From Candidatus Scalindua sp. (lineage in GTDB: Bacteria; Planctomycetota; Brocadiia; Brocadiales; Scalinduaceae): 64,000 bases of DNA. Positions 19,412 through 30,200 of the stretch are shown here, piece by piece; the stretch's first letter is position 1, and every line of letters begins with the position of its first letter. The notes below the pieces were generated by a model that was given only the letters and a program-made list of their open reading frames with translations, made no database searches and was not told the DNA's origin. Both the position numbers and the translations under genes were made by a program. The stretch spans positions 124,001 through 188,000 of the forward strand of contig JALDRB010000010.1 in the NCBI GenBank assembly GCA_031316155.1. Direction: 5' to 3'.

Positions 19412-20527
19412 ATGAAACAGTCATCAACAGAATTGCAAAGGAGACTTGTAGCCTTAACGAGGGACTTAATTTTGATCCCGAGTGATGAATCACGTCCTGA
19501 TGACATTGCAAGATGTCTGGATTTTGTGATTAATCATGTGGAAACGTTGGAGAATATCACCATAAAAAGATACTGTCATAAAGATGTACCATCGATAGTC
19601 ATCCTTCCTAAAAATATTGTGAAACCTAAAGTTCTTTTTTGTGCACATCTTGATGTCATTACTCATCCTGATACACAGGAATATCGTTCTCATATTGATG
19701 ATGGCAGGATTTATGGTCCTGGATCCGCTGACATGAAAGGACCTCTGGCAATCCTGCTTGAAATCTTCAGGAGTTTCCATACACGATATGATAATCTTTC
19801 ACTGGGATTAGTAATAACATCTGATGAGGAGAGAGGGGGGGATTCAGGGATTCGATTCCTTTTTGATGAAATTGGACTTCGGTGTGACGTTGCCTTGATT
19901 CCAGACGGAGGCTCCCTGAATGAGGTAATCGTAGAAGAGAAAGGGCTACTCCATCTTAAAATACGGTGTCAGGGGCATTCATCACATGCAGCACGCCCCT
20001 GGCTGGGAGATAACTCCCTGGAAAGAATCGTTGACGCCTCAACCCGCATTCGGAATTATTTTGCATCTTTCAAACAAGACGATGACCACTGGTATCCTAC
20101 TTGCTCACTGACGATTGTTCGTACATCGAATCAAACGGTAAATCGCATTCCTTCTGAAGCTGAAGGTATCCTTGATATTCGTTTTCCAAGTCCGCATACG
20201 GTTAATGATATGATGAGACGTATTTACGCGGTCCTGGGTGAAAGTGTAGAGGTCAATGAAATGATCAGTGCAGAACCTACTCATCTCTCACCCGATCCAA
20301 TCTATCTTAAGGTTACCGAGTCCATTACAGGGGTGCCTACAACTCTTTGCAGGGAAGACGGAGGAAGTGATGCACGCTTTGTCGGGGCTCATGATATCCC
20401 TGTAATCGTCTCAAGGCCTGTTGTAGGAGAACTTCACTCTAAAGATGAGTGGATCGATATCTCATCAATGGAAACGTTTTACCGTATTTACGAGGCCTAT
20501 CTTAAGCGGAAACTGCTCAACGGTTGA
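19412..20527 (+). CDS. M20-family metallopeptidase (ArgE/DapE type)
   Basis: Zinc-dependent amidohydrolase, probably cytoplasmic. Seen: the metal motif CAHLDV, GRIYGPGSADMKG (second metal ligand Asp), the catalytic DEERGG, and the dimerisation-domain motif GHSSHAARP. About 371 residues, normal for the family. The ATG at 19412 follows AGAGG; an in-frame TTG at 19397 is less likely. Members cleave N-acyl amino acids or dipeptides; the exact substrate cannot be read here. It follows an ATP-grasp gene and may act on that product. Confidence 0.85.
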   Translation: MKQSSTELQRRLVALTRDLILIPSDESRPDDIARCLDFVINHVETLENITIKRYCHKDVPSIVILPKNIVKPKVLFCAHLDVITHPDTQEYRSHIDDGRIYGPGSADMKGPLAILLEIFRSFHTRYDNLSLGLVITSDEERGGDSGIRFLFDEIGLRCDVALIPDGGSLNEVIVEEKGLLHLKIRCQGHSSHAARPWLGDNSLERIVDASTRIRNYFASFKQDDDHWYPTCSLTIVRTSNQTVNRIPSEAEGILDIRFPSPHTVNDMMRRIYAVLGESVEVNEMISAEPTHLSPDPIYLKVTESITGVPTTLCREDGGSDARFVGAHDIPVIVSRPVVGELHSKDEWIDISSMETFYRIYEAYLKRKLLNG

Positions 20528-20612
20528 TAGTAGGAATGAAGTTCCTTTGTTAGGGATTTTGGAAAAATTAGCGAGGATGGTCTGCCTTGAGCGGGAAAAT
20601 AATTGCACGATA

Positions 20613-21308
20613 TCAGAAAGTTATAGAATTATCGTCATTTTTGTCGCTTTCAGGATTACCCTCTTGATTGCTGTTGTTTCTTTTTTTTAAAACCTCCTCT
20701 AAGGCTTTCCCTAATTCATCGACCTTTTTTCTAATTTCTGGCATGTGTTTCTCCCAGGCTTCCCGTATCTTTTCTGAAGTGACTGAACTCAATTCGTTCA
20801 TATTCTTCTCAATTTCCGGAATTTTTTGTTTTAAGTCCTCCAGGGATTTTTTCATCTTCTCTGAAAACTCATCACCAAAATCACGAATGTTGTCTAACAT
20901 TTCTGAGAAGGCATTGTGAATAGGAAAAGTAGATTTTGTCTGTTTATAATCTACTTTCCACACTCCTTCTTCAGTTATCAAAATGGTTCGGAGCGGTATC
21001 GTTTCCTCTGAATCGTTCTTACGTATTTTTATCGTAGTCTCTATTGTCGTTCTGTTTCCATCAATCAATATCTTACCGAATGTTACTTCCGTAACATGAA
21101 GTTGTTCATCGAGCAGATCAATTGAATTCTGAGAATTCATTGTGGAATACTTAAGAGCATTGTCAGATTCATGAGCCTTTATGGCATCCCAAAATCTTTT
21201 GGCAACATCCTGGGGGGATTTTGATTCCAGACATCCTGAAATCAACACAGCTGATAATAATATCAAACAGACCAGACTGGTATTATATAGTTTAATTTTT
21301 AATGTCAT
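20613..21308 (-). CDS. Lipoprotein with NTF2-like front and coiled-coil tail
   Basis: 231 residues. The N-terminus is a signal peptide with lipobox LISGC, so it is a membrane-anchored lipoprotein. Residues 30-110 (SPQDVAKRFWDAIKAHE, TITEEGVWKVDYKQT-like ending) resemble DUF4878/NTF2-like lipoproteins. The rest is a charged coiled coil (EKMKKSLEDLKQKIPEIEKNMN) with a polar end. Its ATG overlaps the TGA of the dCMP deaminase gene, so translation is probably coupled. Function unknown. Confidence 0.7.
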   Translation of the reverse strand: MTLKIKLYNTSLVCLILLSAVLISGCLESKSPQDVAKRFWDAIKAHESDNALKYSTMNSQNSIDLLDEQLHVTEVTFGKILIDGNRTTIETTIKIRKNDSEETIPLRTILITEEGVWKVDYKQTKSTFPIHNAFSEMLDNIRDFGDEFSEKMKKSLEDLKQKIPEIEKNMNELSSVTSEKIREAWEKHMPEIRKKVDELGKALEEVLKKRNNSNQEGNPESDKNDDNSITF

Positions 21309-21811
21309 TGTTGTTTCTGGGTTTTGTTTGTGTATTGTTGATGTTCATTGTGTTTGTACACGATTTCGATTCCTACTTCTTTAAACATCTTTTCAGAGGC
21401 TTCTCCCTGATGATATTTTCTCTCGCAGACAACTCTCTTAATCCCACAATTAATAATAAGCATGGCGCAGGTCCTGCACGGAGTCATTCTGGTGTAAATT
21501 GTGGCACCCGCAATTGAAACACCTATCTTGGCAGCTTGGCAAATAGCGTTTTGTTCAGCATGAACCGTACGCATGCAATGTTCCGTTACTTCTCCATTCT
21601 CGTGGGTTACCTTTTTTATCTGGTGTCCGGCTTCGTCACAATGTGGAAACCCTGTTGGAGAGCCGACATATCCGGATACTATAAGTTGTCTGTCTCGAGC
21701 AATAACACAACCACTCTTTCCACGGTCGCAAGTAGCCCTTTTTGAAATAGCATGTGCGACCTCCATAAAGTAGTCGTCCCATGAAGGGCGTTTATTATTT
21801 GTTCTGCTCAT
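21305..21811 (-). CDS. dCMP deaminase
   Basis: Zinc enzyme that converts dCMP to dUMP for thymidylate synthesis. Seen: WDDYFMEVAHAISKRATC, VGSPTGFPHCDEAGH, the catalytic HAEQNAI (His and Glu) and the zinc pair TPCRTCAMLI. 168 residues, normal. It lies 13 bases after msrA on the minus strand and overlaps the following lipoprotein gene by four bases, so the three are probably one operon. Confidence 0.92.
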   Translation of the reverse strand: MSRTNNKRPSWDDYFMEVAHAISKRATCDRGKSGCVIARDRQLIVSGYVGSPTGFPHCDEAGHQIKKVTHENGEVTEHCMRTVHAEQNAICQAAKIGVSIAGATIYTRMTPCRTCAMLIINCGIKRVVCERKYHQGEASEKMFKEVGIEIVYKHNEHQQYTNKTQKQQ

Positions 21812-21824
21812 ATCTTCAAGGAAA

Positions 21825-22442
21825 TTACTGAGTATCAGTTTTCCATGTTTCTTTTAAATATTGTTCTCTACCTGATCCGGACTTATACCTATTGTATCTG
21901 ACAGGGCATTTTTCATAGTATTTTTGGTGGTATTCTTCGGCCACATAAAATTTTGTTGCCGGTGTTATTTCGGTAACGATTGGTTTTTCAAATCTTTCTG
22001 ACTGTTCCATTACAATTTTTGATAATTCAGCGGTTCGATGCTGTTCTTCGCTGTGATAGAAAATGGCCGTTCTATATTGCGTGCCGGCGTCTGCAAATTG
22101 TCTGTTACGTGTTGTGGGATCAATGTTTCTCCAGAAAACATCTAATAATTCGGAATAGGTTATTCGTGAGGGATCGTATAAAATCTCAATGGCCTCAGTG
22201 TGTCCTGTACTGCCAGCGCAAACTTCTTCATAAGTGGGATCCTCCTTGTGGCCACCGGTATAGCCAACAGATGTTGAAACTACACCCTCCAAATCATCAA
22301 AAGGGTGCTGCATACACCAGAAACACCCCCCTGCGAAGGTTGCTTTTTCTTGCTTTGTGTTACGACTCTCGATATCGGCCATAACTGAACGCATGGTAAA
22401 CATTATAACAAAATTCAGCAGGAACGGTATGAAATTATTCAT
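21825..22442 (-). CDS. msrA: Peptide methionine sulfoxide reductase MsrA
   Basis: Reduces methionine-S-sulfoxide in proteins. The catalytic motif AGGCFWC (active Cys 40) is followed by GVVSTSVGYTGGH, YEEVCAGSTGHTEAIEI, DPTTRNRQFADAGTQYR and YHQKYYEK, all typical. Residues 1-24 form a hydrophobic segment, so the enzyme may be exported to the periplasm. MsrB is not adjacent. It precedes the dCMP deaminase gene by 13 bases. Confidence 0.93.
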   Translation of the reverse strand: MNNFIPFLLNFVIMFTMRSVMADIESRNTKQEKATFAGGCFWCMQHPFDDLEGVVSTSVGYTGGHKEDPTYEEVCAGSTGHTEAIEILYDPSRITYSELLDVFWRNIDPTTRNRQFADAGTQYRTAIFYHSEEQHRTAELSKIVMEQSERFEKPIVTEITPATKFYVAEEYHQKYYEKCPVRYNRYKSGSGREQYLKETWKTDTQ

Positions 22443-22560
22443 ACATAGCCTCTTTTTCCCATGAAATAAGGTATGGCTCTATGCAGTAGAAATTATCACA
22501 TACTCGTGTAAATTGCAAAATGTTTTGTTTTTGTTTGTTTTTGTTAAGAGCCACTTTATT

Positions 22561-23883
22561 CTATGAATTGCGATTATCAATCTTTTTCAGATACTTAAAT
22601 TTTTGAGTGAGAGAACCATTTTGAGTAACAACAGCGTTCCGAATGACATTCGGCAGGGCATGATGATTTGTAACGTCAGTAATTCCGTGGACTGCGATTT
22701 GATACACAAAATCCCGGATCTGTTCCGCAAATTCCGTTGAGGATTCTCTGGGAAATTCACAAGGTAAATTGTCAATGGCCATTACGGCAATCCCGCTTTT
22801 TTTCAGATCATTGGTTATTTTTCCTGAAACGGGATCATAAACATAAGCAGGTTCTGCTGCAGTGGTGACCCTTTTGGTAATTTGTACTGTACCGCCTATG
22901 TCGCATGATAAATCACCAATTACTGACAAACGAAAATCGGTATTCACACGGGAAAGCTTTCTCAGCATGTTTTCTGGTAACAGACGTGGATAACGACTGT
23001 CCCAGTAGCTGGCATTAATAAGGATAGTAATATATGGGAGAAATGTATCTAGATTTGACTCAAATCGCTCCGGGTGTTGAAGGTATTCTTCAAAGTAAAA
23101 GTTCTTGCCCTTTTTGGACCTGAGTATTTCTTCCCGCTGGAAAACAAGCTTGTAAATTGTTTTTTTGTGTGAGCACCTGCTGTGGACCAGCGACTCTATA
23201 TCCTTAGGATGTATATCAACTGCCCCAATGTGTTCAAGCATCTCCTGTGCTCCCCTTGAGACATTCCCGTGTCCGAGAATCCCGATCACAAGGGGCACAA
23301 GTTTTTTATTAAAACCTTTTCGTTTAATAGTTTCAGCTACAAGATCAAGAGCCTTTTTTGCAGAACGATAATTACCGTAATAAAGTGCATTATTTACCTC
23401 TGAGAAGGGATTAGGGTTTCCCTGAAGCTTTTGTTTCAGGCCGAACACATGCAGCGTATCAACCATTCCACAGATACCTGCAAATCTTCCGAAATAAACC
23501 AGTCTCTGTCCGAGGGAACCGATTATATGCTCATAATCAATGAGCGTGATTTTCTTTTTAAGGAATGCGGCAAGAAGCTTCCGGTTATATTTCTGTCCCT
23601 TGGTAGTATGAGAAAATACCATATAAATGGTTTCAGGTATCAATGTCTCAATAGGTGGTTCTTTTATACCCAAAAGGAGTTTAGCTTTTTGAAATTTTGA
23701 GACAATTTTAGCACCCGCACGCTTATATTGAGAATCATTATAAATCCGCAGGTTACTGGTGGCAACTTCAACCTGAATATTTTTTTTGATCAGCCACGCA
23801 ACATCTTCGGGCCTTAGGGGTGTCCTTCGCTCCCATATATTTTTTGATTCAGGCAAAATGCCGACGACAAGACTCATTCTCAT
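22561..23883 (-). CDS. Lysine-ketoglutarate-reductase / saccharopine-dehydrogenase-like protein
   Basis: Member of the alanine dehydrogenase/PNT-like fold, most like the LOR half of aminoadipic semialdehyde synthase. Seen: VVGILPESKNIWERRTPLRPEDV at the N-terminus (split here by length, begins VVGILPE), LIGIKEPP-type LLGIKEPP, YFGRFAGICGM, the Rossmann motif IGILGHGNVSRGAQEML, INASYWDSRYPRLL, GDLSCDIGG and AIDNLPCEFPRESS. The open frame reaches back to 23970, but homology begins at the MRMSLVVG methionine (23883), which I take as start, although no ribosome binding site is clear. The reaction would be NAD(P)-linked saccharopine or related amino-acid metabolism. Confidence 0.75.
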   Translation of the reverse strand: MRMSLVVGILPESKNIWERRTPLRPEDVAWLIKKNIQVEVATSNLRIYNDSQYKRAGAKIVSKFQKAKLLLGIKEPPIETLIPETIYMVFSHTTKGQKYNRKLLAAFLKKKITLIDYEHIIGSLGQRLVYFGRFAGICGMVDTLHVFGLKQKLQGNPNPFSEVNNALYYGNYRSAKKALDLVAETIKRKGFNKKLVPLVIGILGHGNVSRGAQEMLEHIGAVDIHPKDIESLVHSRCSHKKTIYKLVFQREEILRSKKGKNFYFEEYLQHPERFESNLDTFLPYITILINASYWDSRYPRLLPENMLRKLSRVNTDFRLSVIGDLSCDIGGTVQITKRVTTAAEPAYVYDPVSGKITNDLKKSGIAVMAIDNLPCEFPRESSTEFAEQIRDFVYQIAVHGITDVTNHHALPNVIRNAVVTQNGSLTQKFKYLKKIDNRNS

Positions 23884-24282
23884 AATAGTGTTGATCTGTT
23901 GTGTTTTTTTCCTGTCTTCACTCCTTTTACTCGAAGTAAAATTACCACAAGCCCTTTGTAACATTCGCATAGATCATGGATATAAGAACTGAGATTAAGT
24001 TTCCAACGAAAAAATAGGTATTAGATATATCAAGTTCCTTTCCCTCATGTAGTCTGATTTTCAATTTAAGTGCCAAACGTAACAATTTGGTCACCCCTTG
24101 AAATTTATCTCCCAAAGTGGTTTCGTTCTTACTTTGTGTTTTGTTTAAACGTTACATAAAGGTTTAAATCTCCTTACTGATACATGATCGAAAACGAGAG
24201 GAAAAGATCCTCTCAACGACGATGGGTAAAAAGGGAATCTCCTCTCTCTCATAAACAGTTATCAAAGGAATGAAAAGGTTGT
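23884..24282. other. Gap between typA and the LOR-like gene
   Basis: No gene seen beyond the possible N-terminal extension of the LOR-like frame (to 23970) and the hairpin at 24196-24214. Confidence 0.4.
24196..24214 (-). terminator. Hairpin terminator of typA
   Basis: GAGAGGA and TCCTCTC form a 7-bp stem with a 5-base loop, 69 bases past the typA stop. On the minus strand it is followed by CGTTTTC, a short T run. Confidence 0.4.
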
Positions 24283-26106
24283 TTAAATCGAGAGATCCTT
24301 TGTCGTTTTCTGCCGTTTACGGTCATTCTCCTTTAACAATTTCTTTCTGAGTCGAAAAGTCTTTGGTGTGATCTCTATGAGTTCGTCATCTTCTATGTAT
24401 TCCAATGCCATTTCCAGTGACAGCTCCCTTGGAGGGGCTAGTTTTATTCCCTTATCCGCTGTTGCAGATCGTATGTTCGTAGCCTTTTTTGCACGGCAGG
24501 CATTCACGGCTATATCATTTTGTTCACAGTGTTCACCAATGATCATTCCTTCATACACTTTAAAGCCAGGTTTAAAAAACATCACTCCCCGTTCGCGTAA
24601 TCCATCCAGAGCATATGCTGTTGTTTCACCAGTAGAAGAGGACACAAGGACACCTTGTGTCCTGTGTGGTATAACACCCTTAAAATACTCGTATTCGTGA
24701 AAATTGTGGTACATTACGGCATTACCCTGTGTAGAACGCAGGAGTCTTAACCTCAAACCCACCAAACCGCGTGAAGGAATCTTAAATTCAAAATGTGTAC
24801 GGGTATTAACTTCTCTCATGTTCAACAATTCTCCCTTACGGATTCCCAATAGGGAGATAACCTGGCCTTCGAACTCTTTAGGGACATCGATTACTACGAT
24901 TTCGACCGGCTCTGCTTTTTTCCCATTAATTTCCTTGAAAATTACCTTTGGTTTTGAAACCTGAAGTTCATAGCCCTCTCTTCTCATATTCTCTATTAAT
25001 ACAGACAGGTGCAACAAACCTCTTCCTGAAACATGAAAAGATTCGGTACTATTTGTGTCATGTACTTTTAGAGAGACATTGGAACGCAGTTCTCTATAGA
25101 GCCTTTCTCTCAAGTTTCTGCTTGTTACGTATTTTCCATCAAGGCCTGCAAATGGAGAGTCATTAACAGAAAATATCATGGTTAACGTAGGTTCATCAAT
25201 TTCGATAATAGGGAGAGGTTTGGGGTCTTCCGTACTCGCCAGTGTATCTCCAATTTCAATATTTTCTATTCCCGTTATCGCTACAATATCTCCGGCCGGT
25301 GCGCTTTGTACCCGTTCACGTCCCAGTCCGACAAAGGAATAGATGTCTCTTACTCTCTCGTTAGATCTTCCACCATTTCTACTGAACCATACGACTCCGG
25401 TATTTGATCGTATGCTTCCATTTACAATCTTTCCGATTCCTATTTTACCTTCGTATTCGCTGTAATCCAGGGTGTGAACGAGCATCTGAAATGGTTTATC
25501 AAGGCTTACGTTTGGTTGTGGGATATGCGTGAGAATAGCATCGAACAGAGGTGTTAAATCAATATTTTCATCCTCTATTTCACGTTTTGCGTAACCGTTC
25601 CTGGCACTCGCGTATATGACAGGGAAATCAAGTTGGCTGTCATTAGCGTTCAAGTCTACAAACAGATCAAATATCTCCTCCAGGACATCAGATGGCCTTG
25701 CATCAGACCTGTCAATTTTGTTAATTACGACAATTGGTTTGAGATGGAAATCAAGAGCCTTCTGTAAAACGTACCTCGTCTGGGGCATTGGTCCTTCATA
25801 CGAGTCCACCAGTAAGAGAACACCTTCTGCCATCTTTAAAATACGCTCAACCTCACCTCCAAAGTCAGAATGCCCAGGTGTATCTATGATATTGAATTTA
25901 ATACCTTTATACTGAATTGAAAAATTTTTAGCAACAATCGTGATACCTCGTTCTTTTTCCTGATCATTAGAATCAAGAACACGTTCAGCCACCTCTTGAT
26001 TTGAACGAAATACTCCTGTCTGTTTTAACATCTGATCTACAAGCGTTGTTTTTCCGTGATCCACGTGTGCAATAATTGCGATATTTCTCATCTCTTTCTG
26101 TTCCAT
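24283..26106 (-). CDS. typA: Ribosome-binding GTPase TypA/BipA
   Basis: Translational GTPase that acts on the ribosome in stress and assembly. 607 residues, normal. Seen: G1 AHVDHGKTTLVDQML, G2 region RGITIVAKNFS, G3 DTPGHSDFGGEVER, G4 NKIDR, and the TypA-specific tail with TQGNAVMYHNFHEYEYFKG, RTQGVLVS, CEQNDIAVNACRAKKATNIRSA and a basic C-terminus. It follows the YdbL-like gene by 44 bases on the same strand and may be co-transcribed. Confidence 0.95.
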   Translation of the reverse strand: MEQKEMRNIAIIAHVDHGKTTLVDQMLKQTGVFRSNQEVAERVLDSNDQEKERGITIVAKNFSIQYKGIKFNIIDTPGHSDFGGEVERILKMAEGVLLLVDSYEGPMPQTRYVLQKALDFHLKPIVVINKIDRSDARPSDVLEEIFDLFVDLNANDSQLDFPVIYASARNGYAKREIEDENIDLTPLFDAILTHIPQPNVSLDKPFQMLVHTLDYSEYEGKIGIGKIVNGSIRSNTGVVWFSRNGGRSNERVRDIYSFVGLGRERVQSAPAGDIVAITGIENIEIGDTLASTEDPKPLPIIEIDEPTLTMIFSVNDSPFAGLDGKYVTSRNLRERLYRELRSNVSLKVHDTNSTESFHVSGRGLLHLSVLIENMRREGYELQVSKPKVIFKEINGKKAEPVEIVVIDVPKEFEGQVISLLGIRKGELLNMREVNTRTHFEFKIPSRGLVGLRLRLLRSTQGNAVMYHNFHEYEYFKGVIPHRTQGVLVSSSTGETTAYALDGLRERGVMFFKPGFKVYEGMIIGEHCEQNDIAVNACRAKKATNIRSATADKGIKLAPPRELSLEMALEYIEDDELIEITPKTFRLRKKLLKENDRKRQKTTKDLSI

Positions 26107-26150
26107 GTGTTTCTTATGAACTCCTTCATTTCCAATTGTTTATAATAAAT

Positions 26151-26753
26151 TTATTTCTGGCTCCATGTTCCTTTCTGATCCTTAAACCAGTCGCCCACTT
26201 TAGCCTTGTCCCTACGAGTTTGTGCAAAGATTGTCTTTATCTTTTCAATCTCTGACAGTGAAATCTTGTTTGCAGTAGCTAATTCCTTATAAAGCATTTC
26301 CCGGTCACTGTTTTCCGCACTCAACAATCTTTTAACAGTTCTGATATCTTCTCCGGTAAGACCTCCCATATCCCGAATAACGAGAGTACCGTCATAGCTT
26401 TCTCCAACTACACCAATATCATTAAAACGCACAATTTCTTGATATCTCGTCTTCATTCTCTCAATTATCGTCCGTATAGCAGGAGTCGTTATATTGAGAT
26501 CGATATTCTCCGCGTAAACTGTACTATTTCCAATAGAATACTGGGGAATAGTTTTCCAGAATTGGCTTTGCTGTTTATTCTCTTCAGGTATTGTCTGAGG
26601 TTCTTCTCCACTTTTAATTTCATTAATGATTTTTTCGGCCGCCTTTTCAACTGCTTCTGTTGGGAAATAGATGTTGACCGTAATAACAGCACAGTTAACG
26701 ACAAAGAATACCAATAATGGAATCCAAAAATATTTTACCGTTTGTCTTTTCAT
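26151..26753 (-). CDS. YdbL-like DUF1318 protein
   Basis: 200 residues. N-terminal hydrophobic segment with VVNCAVITVNIYFP, which can act as lipobox (Cys 21) and matches the family start. EAVEKAAEKIINEI follows, then a variable Q/E-rich stretch. The DUF1318 core contains RMKTRYQEIVRFND, GVVGESYDGTLVI and ends GDWFKDQKGTW. In E. coli ydbL lies with ydbH and ynbE, and YdbH is an AsmA-like protein for lipid transport between membranes. Here a YdbH-like gene lies upstream on the same strand, 536 bases away, with a MITE-like repeat in between. I found no ynbE in the gap. Confidence 0.75.
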   Translation of the reverse strand: MKRQTVKYFWIPLLVFFVVNCAVITVNIYFPTEAVEKAAEKIINEIKSGEEPQTIPEENKQQSQFWKTIPQYSIGNSTVYAENIDLNITTPAIRTIIERMKTRYQEIVRFNDIGVVGESYDGTLVIRDMGGLTGEDIRTVKRLLSAENSDREMLYKELATANKISLSEIEKIKTIFAQTRRDKAKVGDWFKDQKGTWSQK

Positions 26754-26816
26754 TTATTACTCCCTTCAAAGATAACTTAGCACCTTTCGGGCGCCAGAAT
26801 GAATTTTAGATTGTTT

Positions 26817-26983
26817 TATACTCATCTGATAATGGTTTTCGGATAAAATCCGGTATAAATATTGAGCGAGTAAAGTCCTCGGCGCCTTTTGTCCAGGGAT
26901 ACCTTCACCAAGATTTGGTTTCCAGCCTGCCTGTGCGATGCACGCAGACAGGTAAAACCGAAAACCAAATCGGTTTTAGTATA
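26817..26983 (+). repeat. MITE-like repeat, copy 2 of 4
   Basis: About 167 bp from TATACTCATCT to TTTAGTATA. Same core words as copies at 162, 30343 and 32581, plus an inner hairpin CTGTGCGATGCACGCAGACAG that only this copy and the 30343 copy share. It lies 64 bases before the YdbL-like start, between the YdbL-like and YdbH-like genes. Confidence 0.85.
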
Positions 26984-27289
26984 TAATTGTAAACCCATAT
27001 CTGTAAAATACTACATACCATATCTTAAAATTCCTATATTTCCCGTCTGAGTGAGAAAATATTGTTACGTGGTGAAGCTGTTGAGGAACTTCCCAAATAT
27101 CTGACAAACGAACAGCAAATGAGCAGAAATAGTACCATAAGTTACTGAATTACTCAATAAGATAAATCGTAATGAAGGTTTGGAGGCGGCAGTGCAGTAT
27201 ACTTGATTTCCTTCTGCCGGAGAGTTGTGATTAGAATCTGAAAGTGTAATAAAACAGTCTGTAGAGCATAATCACCGTTTATATGTTTA
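26984..27289. other. Gap between MITE copy 2 and the YdbH-like gene
   Basis: About 300 bases. I looked on the minus strand for a YnbE-like short lipoprotein and found no such open frame, and nothing else coding. Confidence 0.4.
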
Positions 27290-30200
27290 TTATTTAAACT
27301 GTAGCTGAGTATCTTCAAAATTGGAACTCAAGATCCCCATAAATGAAGTAACAAATTTTTTATAGGGTATTTTCTTGTTCGCATCGTGAAAGACAATTTC
27401 GAGTTTCTTCAGCCCTGCACCTTTCATAAAAAGATCTTTACCTCCTTCTCTGACGGCACCTCTCAGGGTAATGTAATCGTTTTTCAGAACGGCGTGCAGA
27501 CCCATTACCGAATAACGGTAATTTGTGAGACCGACTGTCTCCAGCACGGTTCCAATACCGGGAACAAATTTCTTCAGGAATTTTGCACTCACCGTTTGTT
27601 TCGTATCTGCAGCCTGATCTGTCTTTAAAAGTATATTAAAACCGGAAGGTTCTCCGGCAACGAATCTGAAATCCTTTATCTCTCCGTTTACGATTCCCGT
27701 AATGGCTCCCCATTCTCGATACGTATCAGACATCTCTCCCAGGTTCAGACTGTTAATTTCTGCTGAAAACCCGATGCCCATGAGAGGGGTGAGAAAATTG
27801 TTTACTCTGAAATTGCTTATGGTGATATTTCCTCCGAAGAGATCAATTTTCATTTCACCTTGAGAATAAAGCCGATCTCTTTTCTGCACAAAAGGGAGGA
27901 GAGAACTGTTTAAGGTTCCCACTGTTGGTGTTAAGTTATACGTGGCTGTGATCTCTTCAAGGTTAATATCCTGAAACTGAAATGCTAATTTAATTTTTCG
28001 ATCGGGGTTTATCATGTTTTCCACAGAAACATCTTTGATCTCTATTGCTCCCCCAAAGATTGGAATTTTCAACGAATCTTTGATAAAGAAATTGTTTGTA
28101 ATTATAATGGGACTCAAGTTTAAATCTACTATTTCAAGAGGGCCCTGAGTTATTTTCTTTATTTTCACTGTTCCATATCGTGTGTCTGGGACATCCTGTT
28201 TTTGAATTGGGTCTTTTGACAGAGGATAAGAAATTGAAATGGGAAGATCAACATTAAGATCGTCCAGAGAAAAATCTTTTAAGGTAACGTTTGATTCTTT
28301 TATGTTGATATTCCCGTCAACATCCATACTGTTTTGAGAGCCAAATACGTGAAACTGCCCGTTAAATTTTCCCTCTATGCGGGACTGAAACAGTGAGGGA
28401 TGTGAATATTGAATCGTATCTTTTACGAAGGTCTCAAAGAGGGAAGTATGAGACAATTCCTTCATTACAACATGTATATCCATATGCGGTTTTTCTGTCA
28501 GGCTGAGTAGCTCTCCATCAATGGTGATTGTCCCTATATCCTCCCATGATAATGCACCTCTGATGTTTGAAAGGTTTTTATTCTCGGGTGCATAACCTCC
28601 TGAAAAGGAAAAGAGTGTCTGTCTGTTTTTCATATCAGTAGTAAAAGAGCCAAGCTGTATAAGAAAGGGTTCGAGTACGCAATTAGTGTGAAATGAGAAT
28701 CGATTGAACAGCGAGTCTATGGTAAGGTCTACTTTGATGTTTCCGTCAATGTTTTCTCCAAAATAGTCATAGTCTGGTGAGTTAAAACCAAGATCTGCCA
28801 GGGAAATGTTGGTACTTATTGTTGTTCCATCTGTTTTCTTCTCATTTTCTGGAATTAAGGCTATGTCCAGAGAAATACAGCCATTGAACTCCCACTCTTT
28901 ATAAAATTCGGGTATGAGGTATTTCAGAGTTTTTGATAATTTATTGCAGTCTATTTCATCTATCTTGATGGTTGAATTACTGAGAGCCTTTTTCCCCATG
29001 TCGAATGTTCCGGAAAGAAATATCGGGTCTGAAAATTTAGTTTGTATAGATACCTCGATATTTATGTTATTCGGTTGATCCAGATTCAGGTTCATCTGCA
29101 AATCTGATATAAGTTCATCGATAGGGTATGGGTGATTATCGAAAAAGAGGCTACCCTTCATTGCATGAGAAGAGACTGTTGCTGTATTCGGATATTCCAT
29201 GGAAAAATGGATGGGGATGTCTATGGTCATCATTTGTTGACCTTCTATCGAAAACTGACCTCCCTTTATGATACATGTTCCCTCTGCATCTGTTTTGTCA
29301 TTCAAGGCATAAGGTGAAATGATTGCCACAAAGGGGATTTCAAGATACTTTGCTTCAAAGATCAATCTTTTATTCGTAACCGTGAGATCGTTTACAGATA
29401 TATTTGCTGTCACTCTAAATTTGTTGAGATCGCCCTTAACAGTAAGTTCAACGTTAGCCGTTCCTGTTAAGGTTGGTAAGGAAATATTCTTCATGCCCAA
29501 TTCAGTCAGAATAGGGAGGATTGCGCTGATTGTAATGTTCCGAGAATTTACCATGAAATCCAGGCTAGGGTTTGCCGTGAGTGAACGGGCATTTCCACCA
29601 ATCTTGAGTACACCAATTTGATCTAAGACAACGTGTGAAGTGTTATCCAGAATTAACTTGTCATTCATCAGGTCATATCTGCCATCCATTGTAACTTGAC
29701 CGGTAACACTTGAAAGAGCATCTGGAGAAGTTGCAATGGAAATTGTACTGGATAATGAAAATTCTGGCTTTCCATCAGGTTGAAAATTGGTGATGTGCAT
29801 GTCAGTTCCGGAGAGCACTATTGTTCTGTTTCTCTGCTTCAGTCTCATCGTAGTATTATTAAGAGTTACATCCTCAATATTGATGTAATCCGGGATCCAA
29901 TCTTTGATACTCAGTGCAGGTTCTTCTGTATCATGAAGATCTGTTGATTGTGCCGGTCTCATCTTATCAGCTTCAAGGGCAACATCAAAGGTGGTATCTG
30001 AAAGGGAGATGTTTTGTATGTTACCTTTCACTATCCCCAAGAGTTTGTATTGTATGGCAAAAGTTTTACACGTGAAAGCAAATGGTTTCTCAAACCCTGA
30101 ACTCTCTATACTTATATCATGAAAGGTTATTCCGGAAAAGACGTTCACATGGACATGGCCGATATTGACATCAAGGTCTGCTATCTTGTGAATCTGTTGT

